From Calocera cornea HHB12733 (taxonomy: Eukaryota > Basidiomycota > Dacrymycetes > Dacrymycetales > Dacrymycetaceae), in assembly GCA_001632435.1 (NCBI GenBank), contig KV424090.1, forward strand, positions 1 through 58,946: a DNA stretch of 58,946 bases. The letters run 5' to 3'. The position numbers were made by a program, and so were the translations under genes. Positions 1 through 12,122 of this stretch are shown piece by piece; within the stretch, counting starts at the first letter, position 1, and the number at the start of each line of letters is the position of its first letter. A model generated the notes under the pieces. That model made no database searches. It saw nothing but the letters and a program-made list of their open reading frames with translations, and was not told the DNA's origin.

Positions 1-1023
1 AGAACCTTCGGAATAGGAGCCTGGGCATTGCCTGAGGCTGGGACATCTTGTCCTGTCCCATTCCGTTCCGTATTGAGCTATTCCAGGGGGTTTCAAGGTG
101 TCGCGGAGTCCGGAATATCGGAATAGGCTTCGGAGTTGCTGTAGTGCCCTGACACCAACCCACCTTGCAGCTGGGTATGACCATCCTTTGAGGCAAATTC
201 ATGCGGACCATATTCAAGGGGCCCTCAGCTAGATTGTGGAGAAGGCAAGCAAGTGTGTCATGATAGGACGCCAGGCGGGAGAGCATGACCGAGGGCGCTC
301 GCCATAGAGCTATATCGTGAACAACAGTTACAGACCTGGAATATAGCTGTGTCAATTCGGTTTGAAATCGCTCCCGATCTGTGCCCCGCAATCTCCAGAT
401 CGGGGCCGCCTCCGAGCCGCGTGCACCGCCGCCCTGCCTCCTTCTGCCCGCTTCCGACGTCCCTCGCCTGACCTGCTGCTCTCCGCCAATACCTTCGCCC
501 ATACCTCGCATCATTACTTCGCCCACCTCTCCTTCTACCCCATTTGCAAGTGCCACCGCCGGGGTGCGAGATTTGCGGCGAGCCCACTGACGCCGATGGC
601 ACCACCGGAAGAACCGCGGCGCTCGTCGCATCAATCTCCCGACGAAGAAGTTCAGCAGCAGGACGCTTCGAACACGCTCGCGCACCACGACGTGCATTCT
701 CGTTCTGCCCCTTCTATAAGTTCCGGAGAGGAGGATGAGAAGGTGGAGGGATCTAGGCAAGAAGAGAAGCGGCGACTCGAGGTGCGTGCTGGGCGGTCAC
801 GCACACATAGTGGCCAGAGAGTAATTCCAAGTTTTGCCAGACCGCATCCGAGCACCTTCTTCTTCCCCAGCATGCAATGATATCTCCATCTGGCAAGTCC
901 TTCTCGTCGAAAGGAATTTCGCATATATACCGGCCCCGACCTCGGAATGGGGGGACTCGAGCCCTACTCTGTGGTGGCATCCTGCTTCTCCTGCTCTCTG
1001 CCGTCTACGTGCAAGAAAGCCAC
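1..1023. other. Upstream region without a firm gene
   Basis: No gene can be supported with confidence here. The stretch holds the probable promoter of the GH35 gene. One candidate exon, 596-781 on the plus strand, is open from an ATG to a GTGCGT donor, and a CCCCAG acceptor at 870 would join it in frame to the GH35 reading frame. It is discussed as a finding. Confidence 0.5.
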
Positions 1024-4000
1024 ATGCGTTTCACCGGCTTGCTCACGACCGCGCTCAGCCTGCTTGGCCTCTCTGGTCTGCAGGCGGCCTTGGGGATTGC
1101 GCCTCGTGCACCTGCGCTCGTGAGCAACAACCTGACCAACCTGGTGCAGTGGGATCCGTACTCGCTCTACGTGCTCGGTCAGCGGACCTTCCTCTGGTAC
1201 GCGTATGCGGCTTCAGTGCATGAGATGAGTCTGACATTGTGCAGGTCAGGCGAGTTCCATACATGGCGTCTTCCCGTACCGGACTTGTGGACCGACATCC
1301 TCCAGAAGGCCAAGGCGGCAGGGATGAACGCGATGAGCATATACGTGCACTGGTGCGCCCTCCTGGCATTTACCTTCATGTATGCGCCTCTGATGCCGTG
1401 TTTCAGGGGACTCACAAATCCCTCCAATGGCACTATCGATTTTACTGGCGTACGTGCGCTCGCTCCACTGTTCGAGGCCGCGTCTGCTTCAGGGCTCTGG
1501 GTCGTCGTGCGCCCTGGCCCGTACATCAACGCCGAGACGACCGCGGGCGGGATCGCGCACTGGGTGACGTCCGAGGTTGCTGCCCACCTGCGGACGAACG
1601 AAACCGAATATGAAAATGCATGGGTGCCGTACATCAAAGGAATCATCGAGCAGGTCAAGCCGTACCAGATCACCGAGGGAGGGCCTGTCATCGCGGTTCA
1701 GATCGACAATGAGTATACGCAGGCGGACTCTCCTGGATGGCCTGGTAAAGCGGGGTACTTTGTGCAGCTCGAAGACCTTTACAGGTCAGAGGGTATTGTG
1801 CGCATCCCTCCCCATCTCGAAAGAACCGACTCTTATACTTGACAGGTCGTGCCGCTTACGTACAATGATCCCGGAATGGGTGAGTGACATTTCACCGAAG
1901 CTGCCCACATCACTGATCATCCCGTTCCGGGTTAGGCGACAACTTTGCCACCGGCACCGGTGCTGTCGACATCTATGGGCTAGACTCGTATCCTCAGAGC
2001 GTGCGTTTGTCCTATCGCCGTCTAAGCCCTGATGCTCACTGTCTGCGCGTAGTTCGACTGCTCCCAACCATATGTCTGGAATTCAGTCGTAACAAACTAC
2101 TACACGTATCATATGGGCGTCAGCCCGGAGGAGCCATTCTATATCCCCGAGTTTCAAGGTGGTGCCGTACGTTCCCATCAGTGGCCCAACGTCGACAAGC
2201 TGTTTGACTATGGATGCAGTTCGATCCCTGGGGCCCAAATGCGCCTGGGTACGCGAACTGTAGGGTACGTAATGGACCGCAAGAGGAATGACATATTAAT
2301 TGATGCCGCGTAGATCTTGACAGATTCGGATTTCGAGCAGAGTGGGTGCTTTGCGCTTTCTGTCAGAGCAATCCATTGACACGGTCATCGTAGTCTTCTA
2401 TCTCAAGTGGGTGTTGGCGCTGTCAAGGCGAAGAACTGCTACTAATGCAAAGTAGCCTTTGGGCGAACAATGTCAAGATGGCAAACTTCTACATGCGTAC
2501 GGTACATTCCCATATGTGCGGAGTGGGTCTGCTCACGACTCATCTTACAGTGTACGGGGGCACATCTTGGGGCTATCTGGCCTTCCACGGTGTATACACA
2601 TCGTATGACTATGGCGCCTCGATCGCCGAAACGCGCATGCTGACGCCCAAGTACGCCGAACTCAAGCGCGAGGGTCTCTTCCTGCGAAGTGTACCCGACT
2701 TCTACAAAACCGATGTCATTGGTAACAGCAGCACGTCGGCAGTGAATGTCTCTAGTCCGCTCATCTTCGGCACCTATTTACGCAACCCGGATACCGGCGC
2801 CGGGTTCTACATCATACGGCAGCAGAACTCAAGCTCGTTGGACACCGTCAGCTTTACCCTTCAAGCGAATACCTCTGAAGGCGTGTTGTCCCTGCCCCAA
2901 GATGGTTCGAATATCACGCTTACGGGCCGTGCAAGCAAGCTCATTGCACACGACATTTATTTCGGATCATCGCATTTGCTCTACTCAACAGCCTCCATCC
3001 TTTTCGCAGGCACGATTGGAGGGCGGGACGTTCTTTTCCTGCACGGACCGTCCTCAGATTCGCACGAAGCGGCATTCAAGCTTGCCGGAGCCACCTCGGC
3101 GGCAGTGCAGGTCTCCGGAGATCTGAACATCAGAACTGCGACAATAATGGACGGCACGCATACATTAGTCGATGTCGTTCCCGGCTCAAGCGGAATAAGC
3201 TACATCTGGGACTCGCCCTCTTCGCTCGTACTCTTTGCAGATTCCGACACAGCTGGGACGTTCTGGGCACCGACAGTCGCAAAGTCCTCCACGAGTCAGT
3301 TCCAACACTATTACCAGTTTGGCACCAATGAAACCGTGCTCATCGGTGGTCCTTACCTGGTGCGAAACGCGTCCATCTCCGGAGACACCTTGGCGCTTCG
3401 CGGGGATCTGAATGAGACGACGTATCTCACGGTACTGGCACCCACTAGTGTGAGAAGGGTGACGTGGAACGGGTATGAGGTCGAACTCGATGCCACTGCG
3501 AAAGCTCCTCCAGCAAGTGGCATCTTAACGGCTACAATAACGCCAAAGTTTACAGCATCGAGCTTCTCTCTGCCGGCCTTAAACACTTGGAAGTATGCGA
3601 ATAGCTTGCCAGAGGTGCGACGGTTTCCATCTATTCTAGTCACATATTTGATGGAGTTCGGCCAGGTGTCGGGGAGCTATGATGACTCGTACTGGACTAC
3701 TGCCGACAAATACGCGACCAACATCCCGTATAAGCCCCTCTACGGTACCTCCTTTTCGCTCCGAGATTGCATTTAGTCTCATCTGACAGTGCAGGTGATG
3801 GACCCATCTTGTACGGTTGCGACTATGGCTAGTGAGTTGGCTACATCTGCGGTCTTCCATCGTAACTCAGTCCTTGACATAGCTGTGAGGGGGCCGTTCT
3901 GTGGCGTGGGCACTTTGAGGGGACTGGCAATGAGACCGGTGTCGAGCTGTTAATCAATGGGGGAGAAGCGTTCGCTGCCAGCGTCTGGCTCAACTCCAAT

Positions 4001-4939
4001 TTCCTCGGCACTACTTACGGCAATTCATCGAACAATATGAACATCCTGGAAGAGACCAACACGCTCTTCCCCTTCAACGGTGGTGTCCTCACTGGGCAAG
4101 ACAACATTGTCACCATTATTCAGGATAACATGGGCTTGAATGAAACCCAAGATGGTATGGCTCTTGTCCCTTCGTGATACCAATAGCTAACATTTCTCTC
4201 AGATAATGGTGATACGTCTAAGTCTCCACGTGGCATACGTGGATACGAGATTCATGGTCATAACTACTTCACATCCTGGAAGGTGCAAGGCAAACTCGGT
4301 GGCTATACCAAGTGCGTATATTCACAGTCGGCGGTTGAAACTAATCTGACAGCGGCACAGCTTCCCCGACAAGACGCGCGGCATATTCAACGAGGGTGGC
4401 TTCTATGCTGAGCGGGCCGGCTGGCACCTTCCCGGCTTCGACGATTCTGCGTGGGAGACAAAACCTCTATCGACCGGCCTGGAAAAGGCCGGTGTCGGAA
4501 TGTTCAGAACTACGTTTGATCTGAATGTTCCAACGGGAATGGATGTGTCACTTTCATTCGACTTCGATCCCACCCCTCAAGCATATCGGGCGCTGTTGTT
4601 CGTCAACGGTTGGCAGGTCGGAAGACGGGTGGCAAACCTCGGGTACGCTCTACACCACATTACAAATTGCATTGCTCTGATGCTGTGTCAGCCCACAATA
4701 CAGCTTCCCGGTTCATGAGGGCATACTGGACTACTCAGGAACGAAGTGAGCCTTGCAATGGTTGTTTCGGCTACATCGAGCTAACTGTGATCAGTACCGT
4801 TGCCGTGCTTCTATGGGCTATGGAAAATACAGGTGCATATGCCTCCCTGAATATGACGGTCAATGGCGTATTTGACGGAGGAGTTGGTCCGATCGCATTG
4901 GATAACCCCGGATGGAGCTCCCGAGGGCAACATATCTAA
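1024..4939 (+). CDS. Secreted beta-galactosidase, GH35 family, multi-exon
   Basis: Retaining beta-galactosidase that releases terminal galactose from plant galactans and similar glycans outside the cell. The chosen ATG starts a classical signal peptide (MRFTGLLTTALSLLGLSGLQA). The GH35 core follows after splicing of short introns such as 1197-1244 and 1353-1406: SGEFHTWRLPVPDLW, then the acid/base motif QIDNEY (about 1705), YVWNSVVTNYYTYHMGVSP, the nucleophile block YIPEFQGGAFDPWG (split by an intron that ends at 2219) and YGGTSWG. The long C-terminal beta-sandwich region ends with the TAA at 4937-4939. About ten introns are needed and the exon joins I checked keep frame, so the gene looks intact. 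The product is close to the usual fungal size of about 1,000 residues. An upstream in-frame start with an extra hydrophobic segment is possible. The family assignment is firm; the exact substrate is not visible. Confidence 0.9.
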
Positions 4940-5153
4940 GGTGACGATGTAACAAGAGCTGTATCAGTGAAATTTATTCCGTGTCGCATTCGGGCATTAT
5001 TGCTCAGTTACAACAATTCTCATGAAAGTCGGCATATCGGCTTCACTTGCCAAACTGCACGACGTGATTGAATTGTGTGTAGGCTCCCCCGCAAGACTAC
5101 AGTATTATTGATCGATTCGTTGGTTGCCGAAACCGGCAAGTGACCTCGGCGGG

Positions 5154-6247
5154 TCAGGGCGGTGTGAGCGTAACCGACTGGTATTGGCACGTCTCTGCAT
5201 CAAACATCGAGAAACCGACCACGGTCGCGTAGCCGTTGCCATCGCTGGAGTCGAGGTGCTGCTGACAGAGCGCCTCAAGGCCGTCCGAGGTCTTGGCGCG
5301 GACGTACATATCGGTGAAACCCACAGGAAAGTCCCACAAGCTAGTGTCATCACCGTATAGTCTATATGTGATGGGATCAACAAACGTGGCTGGCACTGCT
5401 GCATAGAGGTTGAACATACTCGGATTCACAGATGAAGAAATTGGCATTTGAATCACCGGCGGAATCCGGAGGATACCATCCTATCAGGGACACTCCAGTG
5501 AGCACACGGTATGGACGTCAAGAAGCGTTTTCGGCATACCATTTTGGGGTACAGTCAACGAAGTACTTTGTCCTGTGCTTGCCCAGAGATAATGTTGGCG
5601 GTTTGTACCCACTGACCATTCTCGAAGGTAACTGAAACAGCAAATCTGATCACCTTGGGCAGCCCAAATTCCCGCCGATTGTTCGGGGTTTCCGTTGTTA
5701 TATCCACTCGCTGGTAGATCCCACAGCTTGAAAAGATTTGAGATATTATGATGGTGAGTACCAATGACTCGGCCTACCGCTAGAGCCCGCGTTTCGGTGA
5801 AACAGGGGTTCGGGTTGACATAGCTCGGGGCGAAGTTGAAAGTACCCCATTGGAGCACAGTTTGCACGCCACCGCTGGGTTGAACTCCACATTTGAATCT
5901 GGTCAGTGTTATCCAGATCCAATTCTAAGTTCTGCGTACCCAGAAATACTGATGTTGTGGCCGTACTTCAGGTACTCGCGGGTCTAACGATTAAGATGGC
6001 TTACAGTACCCACGGAGACGAGTTCGGCCAGTCTTTCGTCACTGCTGGGGAGGAGCAACAGGAACATGATAGCTGGTCCATCATGAGCTGGACTCCTTGT
6101 ACGTAGAATATGTGAATCAGCTCACGTGAAAACCAGCTGGGTGAAGACGTTATTGTTCGTGGAGGATGGATGTAGGATATAGCCCCAGCTGATTGCCATG
6201 GCAAGAGGGGCGTAAATCAGAGCGAGAACAAAAACCCAGGTCGCCAT
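5154..6247 (-). pseudogene. Degenerate copy of an unrecognised secreted protein family (copy A)
   Basis: Tandem paralogue of the gene at 6539-7616. The start ATG at 6247 opens a good signal peptide (MATWVFVLALIYAPLAMA), followed by ILHPSSTNNNVFTQLVFT, DWPNSSPW, CGVQPSGGVQTVLQWG and a C-terminal part ending VTLTPP. Three things suggest decay. The splice acceptor before CGVQ (CAATAG in copy B) reads CAAATG here. The join into the DWPNSSPW exon does not close in phase. About 28 codons between 5644 and 5558 are read out of frame relative to copy B, with frame restored at the end. The spacing of the VLQWG, GD and GQW motifs recalls concanavalin-A-like beta-sandwich proteins of basidiomycetes, but I do not recognise the family with certainty. 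It could also be a functional divergent gene with an unusual intron structure, or contain assembly errors. Confidence 0.5.
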
Positions 6248-6538
6248 TGTCACGTCAAGTACAAATTTCTCCCGAGAGTGAGGGTAGCTAGTACTTCCAG
6301 ACCAGCGTGTCAAGAGTTATAGAAACGAGGATTGCCTGCGGGCTGCCGTCCTGGTCCAGGTCAAATTGTGTGGGTTCGTCAGGACATGGGCATACGTCCA
6401 GGGGAGCAGTGGTGAGGATTGTGACAATATAACCACCGTAATGTGAGAACAAGATAGCTATTAGCGCCGATATCAGTAGTACATATTCGAATTGTATTTG
6501 TACATGCATGCCTCCCCAGGCCAACAGATAGAGCCTTA

Positions 6539-7616
6539 TCACGGCGGAGACACAGTAATGTAGTCCCAAGTACACATTCTGCCATCCATCCCCATCTCCA
6601 GATTTCCCACGGTCACGTACCCACCATTGTCAGAGTGGCTGACCTGGTTAGCGCAGACGCTTTCAACTCCGTCAGAGTTTGCCGCAAGGACAGAGACGTC
6701 CTTGAAAGTGACATCGAAGTTCCATTGGTTGGTGTAATCGCCATACAGCCTGACAGGATATGTGAGATGAGGACTCCTACCGACAAAGGTCCTGTGCACT
6801 TACTCCGCCTCGCAGACGAGGGTGTTCGCTACGCTTGTGCTGAGACCCTCTACAATGTCACATAAGTATGAAGTCGAAAGTAAGACGAAGCTTATACGTA
6901 CTATCCCAATCAACATTCAGTGTAGTCATCTGATTCTGACAGCTTCCAGAGACGCAGCTCGCCGACTGCCTCCATTGCCCGTCCACCAGAACCACGTTCA
7001 AGATGAGTTCGTCCCCAGGGCTAACATCTATACCCGGCGATACGAAAGCCTCTGGAAGATTGAGCGTCAAGTCCGGTACAAGCCACAGCTGGAAATAGTT
7101 TAGATCCCAGAATCGGAGAAGTGAGACGTGCCGTACCGCCTCGATCCAAGAGTATTGGCTCCATCCTCCATCGCCGATGTAACCGCTGTCGAGGTTGGTG
7201 GGCTTACCCCACATAAGGACTGGCTGAATCGGCCCTCCGGGGGTCCCAGTTTGGAGGCCGCACTATTGGGAGCAGGGTTAGAGTTTGAAGATCTGTGATA
7301 TGCTCAGCGCCATACCCAGAAGTACTGCATCGATGATTAGAACTAGCAGTCTTTCCAAGACGTAGGCTCCAGCGACGTACCCATGGATTGCCGTCCCAGT
7401 TCTCCATGACCTCGAGAGGTGGGAGCTCAGGCACGGTCATACTGATATATTATACTCAGCACGAGTACCTGCGGTTAATTGGGCTGCATACCTGAAAGAC
7501 AGTTCGATCCAGGCGTTGGAGGAATCAGGCAGTATCATTGCAATGGCAACTGTGTGGGCACCAGGCTGGGCGACGACGAGGCCGAATATGATTGCGAGTA
7601 TCCACAGGAACATCAT
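6539..7616 (-). CDS. Secreted protein of unknown function, possible ConA-like fold (copy B)
   Basis: Function not recognised. The ATG at 7616 (another in-frame ATG lies at 7649) opens a hydrophobic N-terminus (MMFLWILAIIFGLVVAQ) that looks like a signal peptide. Splicing of five short introns gives ILPDSSNAWIELSFS, MENWDGNPW-YFW-CGLQTG, IQPVLMWG, SWIEA, VSPGDELILNVVLVDGQW, LVCEAELYGDYTNQW and the end ITVSPP. All joins keep phase. The order of NWDG, QPVLxWG, GD and GQW motifs resembles small secreted beta-sandwich proteins (peptidase A4/ConA-like) common in wood-decay fungi; this is a weak, pattern-based suggestion. No catalytic residues can be named. It lies directly upstream of, and is transcribed toward, its decayed sister copy. 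Confidence 0.55.
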
Positions 7617-7649
7617 GTCCGATATGGCCCGCAGAAAGATGTAGAGCAA

Positions 7650-8118
7650 AGTAGTTTGAAAGAGGAACGATGGCGGAATGAAAGAAGCGGAGAGGCTGCT
7701 TGGGTCAAAGCGCTCAATTCCGTCAGGTTATAATCTTCCAGTCCATCTTCATGCAAGGCCACCAGAAGACCACGACGGTCGGCCTGCGTGACGACGGCAG
7801 CACAAGTCGGGCCTTGTCGCATTTCCGGCGTTGTGAACGGTGGTGGAACACAAAGAGCAAAATTCGCAGCGAGTGGCCTTTCCTTTCGCGGGGATAGGGA
7901 CAGCCTCATTAATGGGCAGTGCCAAGTTGTGAGGCCAAACGGAGTCGCGGGATCGACCCCTGATATCTTGATGGTCACGTGCCATGTCATGAGCACCGGA
8001 AGCAGTTCCCAGGTTGCACGACGGCCGCATCGGTTTGTACAGCGTTCAAGTAATGTTTATATTATATTCATGTTGGTCAAACTAGACCATACCTGGGGTA
8101 AAGATACACTGACCCCGC
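7650..8118. other. Gap between copy B and DBP5
   Basis: Promoter side of copy B and 3' side of DBP5. A minus-strand open frame covers 7613-7996, but its sequence shows no homology to copy A and no convincing start, so I do not call it. Nothing else was seen. Confidence 0.4.
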
Positions 8119-10228
8119 CTACTTGGCATGTGCGGAAACCTCCTGATTGACACCGCTGCTTTGCACATTCACCTTCTTCTTCAGCACATCGTTGAATGTC
8201 TATATCGATGGGTCAGATTTCTGTCACAATTACAGCATACACAACGCACCTTCTCCATCAAATCAATATCATCCGTCTCAACGCGCACAATCGGCCTATC
8301 GAGCCTCCGCTCAATCTCGCGCATCTCGTTCCAGCTCTTGAGATCGTGCACAAAGTTGATCGCCACGCCCTTGGCGCCGAAGCGGCCCGTGCGGCCGATA
8401 CGGTGCAGGTACGTCTCCGCGTCCGGCCTGCCGTTCGCGTCCTTGGGCATGTCGTAGTTGACGATCATGTTCACTTGCGGAATGTCGATGCCGCGAGCCA
8501 TCACGTTGGTGGTGATGAGGACCTTGGTCTTGCCGTCGCGGAAGCTGTCGATCAGCTCGTCACGCTCTCGCGCATCCTTGGCGCCGTGCAAGGCTGCGAC
8601 CTTGTGGTAGTCTTCCTTCATGCGGTTGGCAATGCTGTCTGCCACTGCACGAGTCTATACCCGAGATCAGCACGGAAGTCACATATAGACAGAATGGTTT
8701 ACATCACAGAAGACGATGCTCTGCCCCACGGTCAGGATCCCATACAGCTCGGCCAGGATATCGTTCCTCGATTCTGCATCCTTGCAGTCCATATAGAACT
8801 GGGCGATGTTCGCGACGGACAGCTCCTCCTTCTTCAGCTCGATCTTGTTCGCCCCGGGGGCAATGTTGTCCGCGTACCGGCGGACCTCGTCCGGGAAAGT
8901 GGCGGAGAAGAGCACGATCTGTGCTTTGGTGCGGTTGTGGCCGTCATGGGGTAGGCGACTGTAGCATCGTCAGTATATGCGCGTACTGGACATCTGAAGG
9001 ATCGCATACTTCTTCACCTCCAGGCACTGGTCGTTCAGCGCACCCGCATCGAGCATGTTGTCCGCTTCATCCAGCACGAAAATCTGCACGTCGGACACGT
9101 CGATCTTCCTATTCCTGACCATGCTCGCGACCGTCCCAGGTGTGCCGACCACAATCTGCGCACGAGTAGGCGCAGACGGTGGGTGCATCCTCCCATCGGA
9201 GCCCATCTCGGGTACAGCGCAGAAGGTCGTGACGGGCGTGAACTTGCCCATGGTCACGACGACGTCGAGGATCTGCCGCGCGAGCTCACGCGTCGGGGCC
9301 ATGCAGATCGCTTGCGTGCCGTCTTTGTCGAAGTCGACGCGCGAGAGCATCGCTAGTGTGAAGGCCGCGGTTTTTCCGGTGCCGGATTGGGATTGGCCGA
9401 TGAGGTTGCGAGGGCTGTGATCGAGTCAGCAGTTGACGACTGACACCTTCGGGGAAAGACGTACGGATTCTGAAGCAGCAGGGGAAGGGCCCTCTCCTGC
9501 ACCTTGGACGGCTTGAAGAAGTTCATCATCGTCAGACCCTGCAGTAGTTCCGGTGCACTACATGACATTAGCACACTGGAAGACGAGTACGAGTTTGGTG
9601 CTTACAGGCCGAGGTCCTGGAACCGCTTGATACTGTACAAGGGGCTATTGGGATCAGCCTGCTGATCGGCAAGCGTGACTTGAACCTCGTAGTTCTGCAG
9701 CGTTGAAACTGTCGCTTGCATGAGTCACACGCACACCACAGCGGCAAGTCAACACATACCTAAGCTGCCGCGGTCCTCGCCATCTCGCCTCCCCGGCACT
9801 GGCCTATTCTTCCCCTCGAGCCCTTGCGCATTCCTCGGCGGCGCCGTAGGCATAGCGGCGGCCAGCTGCCCCATCCCTCCCAGCCCGCCGAACCCCTGCC
9901 CTTGCCCTTGAGACCCAGTGGGGCTCACAGGCTGGGGCGGCGTGCGCGTGGCAGCACCGAAGATGGCGAACTGCTGCTGCTGCTGCTGGGTCGGGGACGT
10001 GGCGGTCGGGGACGTGGGGCTGAACGCGCCCGGCTGGGAGAACTGGCCGACACGACTTGCCATGGATGGTGCAGCTGGCGGTGTGGCCGCCGGGGCAGCG
10101 GGCTTGAAGGAGAATGCGGAGCCTTGGGCTGACTCGGTGTCAACGCCTCTGGGGTATGTGGTGGACCGGGGGACTGAGCGCTCACCAGGGCCGGTCACGA
10201 AGCCGTCGTCGTCTTTCTGGAATGACAT
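8119..10228 (-). CDS. DBP5: DEAD-box ATP-dependent RNA helicase Dbp5
   Basis: RNA helicase that remodels mRNPs at the cytoplasmic face of the nuclear pore during mRNA export. The start ATG at 10228 gives [10 protein letters not shown] followed by a low-complexity Gly/Pro/Gln-rich N-terminus. A Dbp5-type entry follows ([20 protein letters not shown], then [16 protein letters not shown], the Q motif region). Motif I is [14 protein letters not shown], Ia is [11 protein letters not shown] is VLDEADNML and III is SAT in [11 protein letters not shown]. The second RecA domain has [16 protein letters not shown] and motif [12 protein letters not shown]. The C-terminus, reached through a last intron, ends [10 protein letters not shown] before the TAG at 8119-8121. 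At least six introns (for example 9607-9713) keep phase where checked. All helicase motifs are intact. The product is about 500 residues, as usual for the family. Confidence 0.95.
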
Positions 10229-10691
10229 GGTATATGGTCGTTGGGGTCGTTATATGGGACAAGTGGTATGTCTATGCACACGAGTTGGTGGATCGTGAGA
10301 GCGGAGATGGAGGGGTTGGTGAGCAGGAGGTCCCTGAGCGGTGCGAAGGAGACTGGAACGCGGCCACAATGAAAAGCTGACCGCCTCGGTGCCGTAAAGT
10401 CCCCGGACGTTGCCATGGTATAGAGCACCAACAACAGTCTCTGCGACCTCAGCCATGTTACAAATACAAGCGCCCATTTGCCTGCTTCGGAATGCTGCTC
10501 GAGGCCCTACTGCGAGAAGATGCATATCAACACTTGGGAGTACCGGCACACGACTATCCTGTCCAATGCCGATATCGACCCAGTCCAGTCGCCCGACCTC
10601 CAGCGCTGTCAGAGTACAAAGGGCGAGCCCAGATATGCCTCTCTGGTTAACCGCCATCTTATCACCCCCACTATAGACACCCTCACGCGCC
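10229..10691. other. Divergent promoter, DBP5 / SDR
   Basis: Head-to-head intergenic region of 463 nt that must hold both promoters. No clear TATA box or other element could be assigned, and the open frames here are overlaps of no known family. Confidence 0.5.
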
Positions 10692-11570
10692 ATGCATCTC
10701 CAACTCGACAAGTCCACCGTGCTCGTTACTGGCGGTACGAAGGGCATCGGCCGCTCGATCGTCGAGCACTTCCTGGCCGAAGGTGCGAATGTCGCCTTCT
10801 GCGCGCGGACGGCGGCGGACGTCACAGCGTGCTTGGCGGAGTATCGCAAGGCGTACCCGGGACTGAAGATCGAGGGGAAGACTCTGGATATCGATGATCT
10901 GGAGGCGGTCAAGGTGTGGGTTAATGAGGTGGGCGAGGAGTTCGGTGGGATTGACTCGGTGGTGTCGAATGGCTCGTCTTTTTCCCATAGCCTCATGCAC
11001 ATACTGAACATCACTTGAAGTCAGCGCGATGACCTCCGCGAATACGGTCGACAGCTGGAAGCGGATGTTCCACACGGATCTCCTCTCCGTCGTAGTCCTA
11101 CTCGAAGCCGCCCTCCCGTACCTCGAGAAGTCCACAAAGTCGCCAAGCATAATCACCATCTCCTCCGTCTCCGGGGTCGAGCTCGACGGAACTGTGCCGG
11201 GCCCGTACGGCGCGACGAAGGCGGCGCTGATCCACTATACGCAGCAGCTCGCGTTCGTGCTTGCGCCCAAGGGGATTCGGGCGAATATCGTCAGCCCGGG
11301 GAACATCTATTTCAAGGTGCGCTCCAGCGCCCTCGTCTGTGATCCTAGCTCATACGAGCTGCATGTGTACAGGACGGCGTCTGGCACAAATGCGAAGTTC
11401 AGCGACCCGAAGCGTTTGCACGGGCGATGGCAAACAACCCCCTGGGGAGGATGGGCAAGCCGGAGGAGGTCGCTGTCCAGGTCGTGCTGTGCGCGAGCCC
11501 GCGCAGCGGGTTCACGAGCGGGGCGAATATCCTTGTAGATGGCATTGAGCATAAGGGTGTACATTTCTAG
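10692..11570 (+). CDS. Short-chain dehydrogenase/reductase (SDR), three exons
   Basis: NAD(P)-dependent oxidoreductase of the classical SDR family; the substrate is unknown. It has the cofactor motif TGGTKGIG near the N-terminus, an N-S-Y-K catalytic set with SSVSG and YGATK, and the late motif IVSPGNIYF followed by a C-terminal GRMGKPEEVA block and SGANILVDGI. Exons are 10692-10971, 11021-11316 and 11373-11570, summing to 257 residues, the normal length. Frame and family consensus (VVSNVSAMTSANT) require the first intron to start with GC rather than GT (10972). The stop is the TAG ending at 11570. It shares a divergent promoter with DBP5, with no obvious functional link. Confidence 0.85.
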
Positions 11571-12122
11571 ATTTGGTCTTGGTTGTGTGAATAAGAATAT
11601 GGTTATTGGGTCGCTACATAGTCGAAGGGAGCTGGAGAAGCATATGCCTGGGGATCATTGGCCTGAGTGATGAGCAGTGCAGCGGGTGATAGAATCAAGA
11701 GCAAAATGCTGCACCGAATGTTGTATTCCCATACCAATCCACAGCCCTTAAGATGATGCAATTGTACTATACACATGTACAGCCTGCTGCATCTTCACAT
11801 TGATGCTGGTTACAAGAGTTCCAAAAACAGAAGTGAGAAAATTAAAGGAATCAGGTGAAGCCAGGCAGTTTTGTACTCGCTAGGTGACAAGGGAGAAAAG
11901 GGGCCAGGTGAAGCCAGCTGGTTGTGCATCATAACACCCTGCATTGCCCATGCATTCCTTGAATATCAACTTCAAAGGAAGTGAAGAGATGAAGGTTGTT
12001 GTTGGAAGTCAGGAGTAGTGGAATGGCAGTGGACGCGCGTTGGTCTTCCAAGCGCCCACTGTCTAGTCGCGCGCACCGCGCCTCTCTTTCACACCACCCC
12101 CGACATTGGTCCTCACTGAGTC
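11571..12122. other. Intergenic, with a 13-nt direct repeat
   Basis: Non-coding stretch between two plus-strand genes, holding the SDR 3' end and the PRP38 promoter. CAGGTGAAGCCAG occurs at 11852-11864 and again at 11905-11917. No gene is visible. Confidence 0.5.

Noticed and set aside
7613..7996. Extra gene or upstream exon between copy B and DBP5
   Set aside because: No match to copy A, no signal peptide and no clear splice link.
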